The notes under the pieces: generated by a model | Told to the model about the DNA's origin: nothing | What the model saw: only the letters and a program-made list of their open reading frames with translations | Database searches by the model: none | Program-made: the position numbers and the translations under genes | Part shown: one piece after another, positions 39,418 through 49,200 of the stretch | Layout of the letters: each line of letters begins with the position of its first letter | Numbering within the stretch: position 1 is the first letter of the stretch | Assembly: GCF_019649055.1 (NCBI RefSeq) | Contig: NW_026570267.1 | Location: forward strand, 806,001 to 870,000 | Reading direction: 5' to 3' | Source of the DNA: Paramacrobiotus metropolitanus | Lineage: Eukaryota > Tardigrada > Eutardigrada > Parachela > Macrobiotidae | DNA length: 64,000 bases

Positions 39418-40575
39418 CTAATCTTTTTCCAACAACAAATGAGGATGTACTTCCTTCTCCCAGTATTCAGGTGCTAAACAGCAACGAAAACGCGTTAATG
39501 AATTGTATATTAAGGAGTCGCAAAGGGACTAACTAAAGAAGAAAGTAACGCGGCAGTCTATGATGGAAGTTTCTTTTAGAAGACCGGAAACCAGTGCCCT
39601 GTATGACACCGGCTTTCGTAAAATCGCTTCCTAATTCCTACAGCCAGCCGATAAGTAATACTGCACGTACCATTGAGAAGGCCTTCAAAATCAATAGTTT
39701 CATCTTTGCCATTCAGGACATCCAGATGGAGGTTGGATGAAGGCATTACCGAATTTCGCGAAGGCTGCAAACACAACAAGTACAACTGAATTTACGGGAT
39801 TTTATTTTCTAATATGAGCCGACCTTGGGCAATTTTCAATAGTAACAACAGCAGCTGACCAAAAATTCAGAAAAAAGCCTCACAAAATCAGAACTCCAGG
39901 TGAATTCGGCTATCGGCGGATTACAAGCTACCCATTCTCACTTACAACGATACTTATAAAAACCACAGTTTAACCACAGCACCTGTTTAACCAGAAATTT
40001 TTCCATCTGTAGACGCAGAGGAGCATGGATTCCTTGAGTCGAGCGAAGCATGGCGTAATTCATTCGATCTTCCTTTGTATCATGCTATAAAGATATTCGC
40101 ATTATGACCGCATACTTAAGGTTAACCGTAAACACCGATCTGGTAATTTGGAATAGAATATTTGTTACCCGTAAAATAAAAAAAACTGGTGCTAGTTTTG
40201 CGACTCACAATCAGAGCATACGAGTACAGCACTCACATATAATTCAGACATTTCCAAAGGATAAACATCCGCCGCCTTTCGTGCTACAGAGGACAGACTG
40301 AAAAAAACAATTTTGTAGTTAAAAGCAGTGGAAGTCTTGACAGAGCTGATGCGGTTATGCAGACAATCGACAGAAACTTAACGCACCCCGACTGCAGAAC
40401 ATCACGAAGTCCGTGGGGATTAACGCTTTCCTGCTCGACCGCGCTGTCGATACTCGCATGATTAATGGCACAATTCGCGTGGAAGGTAGGGTATCCGAAG
40501 CTCTGGAAGCAAAATTTCCGTTATATACACTACATAACACAGCGCGTTTTGCAAGGCAAGCAACAGAATTACCAT
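39418..40575 (-). CDS. POMP: Proteasome maturation protein POMP (Ump1)
   Basis: Six exons on the minus strand: 40575-40573 (the start codon alone), 40502-40378, 40297-40237, 40084-39983, 39764-39671 and 39473-39418. This gives 146 residues (human 141). POMP is the chaperone that helps assemble 20S proteasome half-mers and is the first substrate of the finished particle. Recognised segments, in order: NPHGLRDVLQSG; VYPLEMSEL; EDRMNYAMLRSTQGIHAPLR; SSNLHLDVLNGKDETIDFE; and the terminal HPHLLLEKD. Each aligns with the family in order and spacing. The least certain points are the one-codon first exon (ATG then gtaatt) and the exon 2 donor gtttct. Two closer acceptors after exon 5 would leave introns of 33-40 bases and an unrelated tail, so the 197-base intron was chosen. 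Confidence 0.9.
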
Positions 40576-40701
40576 TTCTCAGATTTCTGATTCCTGATAT
40601 GAAGAATAAATTCCCGACCAAAACTCGGGTAAGCAGTGAGCAGTGATTCAAAAACAAGCTGTAGTCTGCAGATGTCCTTTGCCAGTTCACGCGGAAGTTT
40701 A

Positions 40702-41004
40702 TCAGTTAATCAAAACAAAGAAGATAAATGAAAGCAACAGCAATACAAGGCCCAAGGGAGATATCAGAAACTGAACAATGCAACGAAGAACTTTGGCAAT
40801 GCTGTGTCGACAATCCCACGCAGCAATTCCCGTAGGGATAACGAAGATGACGGCAACAAATAATCCTACATACAATCTTCGTTCGTTATTATCAGGAGGG
40901 ATTACCTTGTACCCGACGTATCCACACAAAATCTCAGAAACGACTATGAACAAAAGCGACCAGCCGGCTAACGGAAGCACAAATTTAGAGAGATACCAAT
41001 GCAT
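40702..41004 (-). CDS. Small hypothetical membrane protein (100 aa)
   Basis: Single-exon ORF on the minus strand ending 126 bases upstream of the POMP start. It is strongly hydrophobic, with three likely membrane segments (about residues 5-32, 44-62 and 72-99) joined by short polar loops containing PPDNNERR and DCRHS. The C-terminus is a membrane segment with almost no tail. Size and composition favour a real small membrane protein over chance, but no family is recognised. Segment order and the Asp-containing loop resemble the ORF at 35449-35853. Confidence 0.45.
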   Translation of the reverse strand: MHWYLSKFVLPLAGWSLLFIVVSEILCGYVGYKVIPPDNNERRLYVGLFVAVIFVIPTGIAAWDCRHSIAKVLRCIVQFLISPLGLVLLLLSFIFFVLIN

Positions 41005-41164
41005 TTTGCCATACTTCTAGTTTTAAAATAATAATCGTAAAACTTAAGAGTCAGTTCGGTCAAAATCTCAGAACGGTCAGAATCCAAATCATCACGCGTC
41101 GCCGTGCGGTTTGCCCAACCAAGCTATTTTCACTTAACGGGTACAGTATATATAACATGCGTAA

Positions 41165-41391
41165 GGCGGCATCTATAAATTACGTCACGCAAGTAGGGGG
41201 AGGGGAGGTACTCCCAAGCGTTACTGTTTGTTACAACGGGGAGGGGGTTTTAAAAGCTTGTAGGATTATGACGTCACCGTGCTATGTCTATGGAGGGGTA
41301 GACGATCTCAGTTTGTTAGCACTCGTGACAAAGGAAGAGGGGGGCATAAAAATGTCAAATTTTTCCCGTTACGTAATTTACAGATTCCGCC
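41165..41391. mobile_element. MITE-like element with ~25-bp terminal inverted repeats and TAA duplication
   Basis: The left end GGCGGCATCTATAAATTACG and the reverse complement of the right end, GGCGGAATCTGTAAATTACG, match at 18 of 20 positions and continue with ACG after one more mismatch. Both sides are flanked by TAA (41162-41164 and 41392-41394), a three-base target duplication typical of PIF/Harbinger elements. The 227-bp interior carries G-rich runs (aggggggagggg-type) and no transposase. From memory, similar ends with ATAAATTACGT and G-rich blocks are common in invertebrate genomes; this was not checked. Confidence 0.65.
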
Positions 41392-42735
41392 TAACGGGTT
41401 GCTGGATGGTGCATTGCCTACCGCTTGATACGTCAATAGGCCATTTGCGTTTCTACTTGTATGGCACACAAGTAAGTAAGGATCCATCTATACAAGTAGC
41501 GCTAAACCCGACCGGAAATGGGCTTATGTGTAGGGCTCACAACGTGTTTGAGCGAGCTGGTGTGCGGTACTCGTGTAGGTGCCAGCATGTACACATACAA
41601 GTAGCCGATCTGACTGCCAGTTGATCTCCAAAATTTTGACAACTTATCTTTCGTTTACCTCTCAACGGATCTTCCCAAGCGACATATCAGAAGATGTAGA
41701 ATTAAATTTCGAGATCAACCGGCAGCTGCATCTGCTATTTGTATGTATGCATGCAAAGGGGTGGAGTTACAGACATACACGTAAGGGCCTTACGTGGATG
41801 AATTTTTGGCACCGCCTTCACACACGCATACATCTAATTTGCGCGGCAGCGAATCGCCGCGTTCTGGGTTCGGTCATCACGTAACTTGTATTGATTACTT
41901 GTCTGCCATACAAGTAACCAACGCACATGGTTTAATATACACTCTGCACTACGTAAACCTTACGTTACGTAGTTTGCACGCACAGTTCCGTACTACGTAC
42001 GGCATCCGCATCTCCATTTTATTTTCATTCGATCAGCTGACGCCGCCACACTTAGGCCTCGTCCCGGACAGACGTCCCCTTTCTAAAGCGTATCGCGTTA
42101 CGATACAGCATCGTATCTAGTTTAGATGCAGTACAGAAATGGGACACCATAGATATTATGTACTGTATATATAGTCTCCTGTAGTACTTTGTAGTATCAA
42201 AGGAGGAGCAACATGACCGTAAAAATTCATGCAACACTATAGAAAATGGAAAGCCGCACTTACCTACTCACCTGCATCTCTGTTCCTGTACGAATGCTGG
42301 CGAGTGTGGATCCAGCGTAGTAATTATTGATTTGTTACTGCTACATCTCGAATTTATCAGGTAAGGTCTGGTAATGAAAAGAGTGTGTAAAATCTGACAC
42401 ATTTAAAAACAAACATTCAGTCTTCGCGTTTTCGCTGTTACGAAGTTGCTGCGTAAACCAGATACAGATACAATGACCAATCGGTTTACAAGATTTTTCT
42501 CCCATACTATATTTTCATATAAACACATCACTTGTGTATAAAGTTGAAAACGTATATTTGTTTATTCCCTGCTACTGTTGAAGATAATCTGACAAACAGA
42601 ATTCCAGCAACGTCTTGATATGCGGTCATCAGGAAAATATCAAAAAATGACAGTTATTCGTAATTTCTTGGTTGGAATTGGTCGTTGATTTGTGAGAACA
42701 AACGTAGATTAGCTGAACAACGCTGGCCGTATACA
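41392..42735. other. Intergenic upstream of RAB28, clustered 7-mers
   Basis: No gene is supported, though random long frames occur. TACTTGT/ACAAGTA 7-mers recur at 41454, 41468, 41492, 41597, 41896 and 41910. The RAB28 promoter should be in the last few hundred bases. Confidence 0.4.
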
Positions 42736-44804
42736 ATGGATTCCGACAGTGAACGAAATTATCAAGAAGCTGTTTTGAAAATTGTTTTTCTTGGAGAGCC
42801 AGGAGTAGGGAAGGTATAGTAAAAACGTTAACGACAAACATATATACATTCTCCTTAATTGTGAAAATACGTTTTTTGTGCTAGACGTCCATAATTCATC
42901 GCTATTTAAATGACCAGTTTAGCGGTGATTCCATTCAGACCAGTGGTGTGGAGTTCCATCGCAAGCGGATTTCCTTTCCGGGTACGTACATATTACCTAT
43001 TCCGTCTACACCCTGATCAACAATGTGCAGTGTATGTGGGCACACAATCGCATGTCATGAGGATGAACCGCTTAATGTATTATTAGGGAATACTGACGTC
43101 AGTTTGCACATTTGGGATACCGGCGGCGCTGCCTTGATTAGCGGAATGCTCAGTTCGTACCTGCACGAAGCACATGTAAGTTATGGTTTCCACAAACAGT
43201 GTATGCTGCAAGACGAAAATGTATACTGGACGACGAAATGAGCAATACGATCCTATCCGAACACATGTATGCAGCATTGCGGCGCTCATGTGATAGAAGT
43301 ATTGACCTTTGCTTACAGTTTCTCAAAATCTCTTTTATCGATTATTTATACCTTCGTTAAAATTAGATCATGTACGTCTGTTAAAACAAAAACAGATCGC
43401 TTTTCAGTCAAGGAAAAGAAAGCGTCGTCATACCGATGGAAATATCTCTTGTTGTTGACCCGTTTAATAACAGTCCGTAAATTGCTATTTCCATGCAATA
43501 AGAATGGAACATAATTTGCAATTGGCGAGCATGACCGGGTTTAGATAAAATATAAGTACTTAATTACGTAGTGCTGTGCCATGTACAATACGTAACATAT
43601 GTATCTACAATTTAAAATGTGCATCAACCATAATTATAAGGTGCTCTTGTAAATTATTATCGTTTTAAGGTAATATATTATATTATCGGATGGGACTAAT
43701 GAGTTTAGGCTGGTCGACTGTTCTTACTACAAAGTATGTTGGTGGTTGGTTCATGATAACTCTGTAGGAGCGTTTAACGACATGGTTGACAACGAGGATG
43801 TGTTTTTTGCTTTTAAGCCAGCTAAACGGAAGTAATGGTTCTGTTATTGATTATTAATGTACTGTTATGAATACCAATAAAATACTGATGACTGAAAAAA
43901 AATTATTTTACACTCTGTAGGTAGCTGGTACTTAGTACTTTGCAGCAAGCTTAAGTCATAATTCAGTACTACATAGACACAAATCCTATAAGAAAAAGTG
44001 TTAGTCAGATGCCCAAAAATTGGTTCCCGTGATCCGTAAAATATATAAATGTGATACGCAACAGTTCCATTAAAAACAGGAGTGCCCTTTTAGAAGATTA
44101 CGCATTCAAATTTTTTTGTTCTGTACTCGTACAGAGGCAGACTTTAGCCACCTACAACAATTATTTTTTCAGGTGCTTGTGTTCGTGTACGACATTACTA
44201 ACACCAATTCCTTTGTGAAGTTGACGGACTGGTTTGAGATGATACAGAAATACTACCCACCTACCGTTGATGGAAGCAGTAAACGAAAAGATCCATTTAT
44301 GGCCGTTATTGGGAACAAGTGTAAGTTGAATACTTCTATCGACAATAATTACGTATACGGCGTATAAGGATAACCTGAGAATGCTGTTGCCAGCAAATAG
44401 AAACTATGCTTTTCACAGCTGACCTTCAGCATCTGCGTACCATCAAACCCGAAAGAGCCATGAAATTTGCTCAAGAACGAGGTGTTGCGGAGACCGGCGT
44501 TATATCGGCGCAATCGAATGACGGCGTTCATGTTCTGTTTCGGAAAATAACGGCTACTGTGCTAGGGTTACGGTTGGGACGTGCTGATTTTGAACAAGAC
44601 ATTGTTGCTGCTCAGGTAAATACAAATACTGGTGCAGTAAAAGTAACACCCAGCTGGTAAATCTTTAATTATTATATTCATATTTATGGGGGTATTTTTC
44701 GATTACATGGAAGGTTAAATGGGCACCGGCTTTCAGTTTTCAGTTTGTGGTTATTTTTACTGCAGCTATTAGATCCAGACACCGGCGGTAGCATGTTACT
44801 TTAA
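42736..44804 (+). CDS. RAB28: Small GTPase RAB28, with altered switch II
   Basis: Exons 42736-42813, 42885-42981, 43087-43175, 44173-44320, 44419-44615 and probably 44766-44804, about 215 residues. RAB28 features: start MDSDSE before LKIVFLGEPGVGKTS (P-loop), GVEFHRKRISFPGN, LHIWDTGG, VFVYDITN, GNKSDL (base-specific NKxD) and HLRTIKPERAMKFAQERG, a string I know from RAB28 and not from RABL3. RAB28 works in cilia and photoreceptor or sensory-neuron trafficking, with the BBSome in nematodes. Two oddities: the switch II glutamine of WDxGGQ is Ala73 (WDTGGAA), and neither possible C-terminus ends in a prenylation cysteine. If exon 5 is not spliced at 44615 it reads on to a stop at 44660, giving 217 residues. 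The terminal exon is the weakest part of the model. Confidence 0.88.
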
Positions 44805-46263
44805 AAAGTTAAAAGTTTAAGTTTAAAGAGTTTAAAAGTTTAAAGTGCGTTTTGCCTGTTAGTAAGATCATTATTTTTTAATTAAATCTAAACCCGCGTG
44901 AAAATCAGTGCATGCTATTGTGCATGCTATTGTCACAGCATCTTAACTTTTATACTACCGTTTATTGATAAACCAGATCAGGTTTCAGTTTTTCTAGCTA
45001 GCTGTAAGTTAAAGTGTTTGTTACTTGGTTTGTGTATGAAATTTACGTAAGCAGCCATTCAACACGTAGCTACAACTCCTGTAAATGCAGGATAAAGGTT
45101 ATGTGTTGGCGTACGTGTATCCGAGATCGCTCAGGCCTCAGGGTAGTACTCGTCCTGTTTATTTTTTTATTTTTTGTTAAAAAAAATTTTTTTTTTATTT
45201 AATTGTAGGTATGTAGTTTTCCAGCCAGACGTTACGCTATAATGTACCTGCTGTGTATTCCTTTCACAGAAGAAATCAGTCAATGTGTCTGGCCACTAAT
45301 TATTTTGAATGTTGTGGCCATGTTTAATTATTCCAGCACCCTACCTACCCTAGCATGGTGTCATTCACAATAGTTAACTGCAGAAATCGTCACAACACTA
45401 ATAGCCAATAAAGTGATAGTGACGTGAAAGATTGCATTGTCGGATTTATTATGAGCCCTGCTTTTTCTAGCTCCCACAAAACTCCAGGGATCCCAATCCA
45501 ATAATACGGCCCACTGGCAATCCATCACGCTCATCCATCTGTGCTATTTCTTAGAGGATAAGGATTGCTTAACGTGCATCTAAATTCAGTATTTGACTTC
45601 TCATGAGAATTTTTGTTTTTATGCACAACTTCTTAGATGTGTTCAAACAGAGAGTTCCGGGACGTATAATTCTGGAGCACGCCGCTGGTATTACAGTAAT
45701 ACAAGCACGCCGACACAAAGCGCACCTTGAAGTCATTTGCACAACCGTAGTGGCATGATATTAAAACTGACAGTCAGATGTATCGGTGGAAATTCATACT
45801 TTGCACCTTCCTCGGTTATGAGCAAAATTATCTGTGGTACAGAGCTTGCAACAAGAACGTTTATTAAAACTCTGCTTAAACCGTTTAAAGTAATCACATT
45901 TAGAATTCGCTCAGTTTGTAAATTTTGCAAATAAATAACATCATCTCGAGATATAATTGCATTGAAACCTTCTTCACTAAAACATCACAGCAGCAAACAC
46001 ACTTTTATATAAGTCGGTTAGAGTACATAATTATATAAAAATAGTGCTGAATGCAGAATATTATTTCACCTTTTTAAACAGGATCAACTCTAATAATCGA
46101 GAACTTTTTAGATCGCTTTTATAATCTGGGATTGTGTAAGACTATAATATGCACAGCGTTTGATGTTAGCATATATGCCCATATAGAAGTATAGCAAATA
46201 CATCTTTCTCTCGAGTCCAAGTGTACATGCGGTCAGCCTGCAGGAATAGCCGGCCTCCCTCAT
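44805..46263. other. Intergenic, convergent RAB28 / ChAT 3' ends
   Basis: AT-rich, with short simple repeats: a gtttaaa-type run at about 44808-44845 and a tandem gtgcatgctatt pair near 44909-44932. No gene is visible. Both neighbouring 3' UTRs must end here. Confidence 0.45.
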
Positions 46264-49200
46264 TTAATTGTGGAATTCCTGTTCCAGAAGGCTGCACATT
46301 TCCATCAAGCCTTCATCCAGATTCCGTGCAAACATTTTGGTACTGGTCTTTTTACAGCTTCGCCAGCTGGAGATGCAGAAGAGAATTTGCCGCTCGTGCA
46401 GATTATAAGAGCAACCGTAACCACCCTTGACGACCGGCCCATAACCCATAAAAGTTCTTTCGTCCGTAGTCGGCACCTACAAAATAGAGAAAACTTCCGT
46501 GCTATTTGTTTTCTAGAGCATACTGCATAGCGTGAAGGTCATTTCAATATGCAAGACCGTTTTCAAAAACGTAAACATCAATATTAAATTTTAAAAGTAC
46601 ATCATAATTATATTGTATAAGTGCCTATCAAATAAACGGTTTAGTGCAAAAGGTCATGCACTGTGAATGAGTAGAAGTTAAAATGTCTTCAAATATATAA
46701 AAAAAGAATAACGTTCTGTATAACAAAAAATGCATTTATGATCGATTACCGTAACTTCGACTTCAAAGCTGGGAATTCTAAGGGCGAACAAATGCCACAA
46801 GAAAAATTTTTCACTACGTCAGTAAAAAGTCTTTTCACAAAATTTGCAAATTTGTGCTATCAAATTCTTGAATTTAACGTTGAAGGAGATATTTTGTTAT
46901 GATTACATCTCTAGATCTAACTCGATAAATCAAACGGCGCAGCAATGGGCCTACGTCTATGCAAGTTACCGCATGTATGCATAAGAGATTAAATTCATCT
47001 GTACGCGTAAGGACTGCCATGTGAAATTAAAGTTTTTGTTTGCTCTCATCAGTCTATATCGTGTTGAAGTATCATCAAACGGAATAAGGATACCTGACTA
47101 GTGGACAGCAGGAAGCAGTTGAAGTATTTAAAGTTTTCGTCGTCGAAAACTTCCGGCACGTATCCGGTCGTTTGCACACCGATTTCTCTGAGAGCAATGA
47201 AGTAATTATCGACTCCTTGTCCACGAATGGCCTGCAGCCAGAACAATATATAATCCTGTTTTATAATCCTCTTTTATAAAACGGGTTGGGGCTCATCCCA
47301 TTATTCGCCGCCTGCCGGTATATATGCGCGCATTTTAATTGGAATTCCACTCGAGTTACCTTATTCATAACGTCCGTCTGTCTGGCCATGGCTTCCCGAA
47401 ACAACTTTAATTGCTCTTGTTTACTGTGCCCGTTTAAAACCATCGCCTTCACCCATGCCAGCGCTTCTTTTGTGGCCGCTCTAATCACGTCAACTCGCCC
47501 ATAGTTGAAACGCCGGATCGATGCCGATTCGTACGTGGCCACCAAATGTCCGTGTGACCTTTAAAAAAATTATCAAAACAGTGAAAACAACAAATCTAGA
47601 ATTTTAAACTTAAACTTGCATTTTAAAATTTAGATATGAGGGTCACACTTAAATTTATGAAATCCTTTTTAGCTAGCCTAAAATCCACATTGATCGAAGT
47701 ACGCAGTATCACTATACTCGTCCTGTAGAAATATAACAAAAAGCTTACCGCCAAATGCGTCAAAATGAGATAACAAGCCGAAGAAAAGCACAGCAACTCG
47801 GACTAGCAAAAACTATAGCTTTCGTTAATTAATTACTATACATATAAAAACCAAAATATAACAAAATTTGGAAATGCAAATACGTACGCAACAAAATATG
47901 CAACAGTCAAGCAGGATATTCATGGATTTTGCGATGGGCACGCAGCATGCGTTTATGGCGCCTAAAATTATTATTAACTCATAAGCGTGCATAAAATAAA
48001 AAATTGCCAAATAAGTGTGCGTGTGAAGTAAATTTGTTAGCCACCTAACAAGCTTTTGAGTGATGGATCTTTTATACCTTCGCAACGTCTCTGGTATGAT
48101 ACGTTTTTGTTTTTATGCTAATTTGACTGTGCCTTCATAAGCATACTTATAATAAGCCAGTTGCAATGCCAGTTGCACGAAGCAATCAGGACTCATTTTA
48201 TATTGTTTGGGGATGTTCTTGCCGAACGGCTCAAAGCGGTAAACACGCAATTCCAGATCGCCAGCCAACCTGTTCAAACGGAAATTATTTCATTTTGCCC
48301 GAGTCAATATTGGAGCACAAGTGCAACGCGATATACGTCGTTCTCTTACTGATCAATTTCCAGACAGGTTGTGTCTAGTATGTCAAGAAGTTCGGAAGAT
48401 AAACACCATTTGAGATGTTTCGGTGGATAAGGAGTATCGGGAGGTAGAATGCCGTCGACGGTGTCGCAGCCGCCGCCGTTTATCCCGTTTGCTACTCCGT
48501 TCTCCCGGTGACCGTTCGACGGCAAAATAGCCAGTCGTTCTCGCCATGATCGTCTAACACGAATGCAAATCAATTTTGAAATCGTTAAAATAGATTTCCA
48601 TAATTAATCCATAATTAAAATGAAATGTAAAATCGCGTTACACATATGTGTATGTCTCTGTATCTGTATTAATACACAGATATACCGTATATATAATTTA
48701 AATTATGCAAATAAAGAATTTTATTCGGTATTGTTTATTATTGTTAAGAATTGTTACCAAATCAGCTTTGTTAGGAAATACACACGTATTGACTTTGTTC
48801 GGATTTCGGAATTGCTGTTATACATATATATGGCTCTGGATACCGATATTATATCTGTATATTAATGGTACATACCTAAAAGTATTTTTTACAGTAGCTC
48901 GAAAAGATATTTCGGTTAAACATGCCATTACACAGTTGCCAGTATGTGTTATGTGGCATTTGAAAGGAAAACTGTTCATATCGATAAACATGAACATATT
49001 CGTGGGAAACGTCCGGCAGTCTATGACCATACTGCATCTCGTCAAACTTACGCTTTATCGATGGCATATTCAATGCAGGCCACAACCGGAATGCCCTCAG
49101 CGGTGGAGTGCTCGTAATTTAAGCCACAATAGCCATTGCGATTTATGATCAGCTGCAAGGGCTTCTCGAACCATCGATTTCTGGAATGGGCAGTTGATCC

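Noticed and set aside
39576-39637. Closer last exons for POMP using acceptors at 39638 or 39631
   Set aside because: They leave introns of only 33-40 bases and tails unlike POMP. The acceptor at 39474 yields HPHLLLEKD, which fits the family.
40360-40646. Plus-strand frame with good-looking acceptor and donor (KSVGINAFLLDRAV)
   Set aside because: It is the antisense of POMP exon 2. The minus-strand reading has the POMP motifs and consistent phases, so this frame is a shadow.
41157-42120. Chain of long plus-strand ORFs (155, 101 and 108 codons)
   Set aside because: The first spans the MITE-like element and is explained by its GC-rich composition. None shows protein-like sequence or splice structure.
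42736-44804. RABL3 as the identity of the GTPase
   Set aside because: HLRTIKPERAMKF and FHRKRISFPGN are RAB28 features, and RABL3's extended switch regions are absent.
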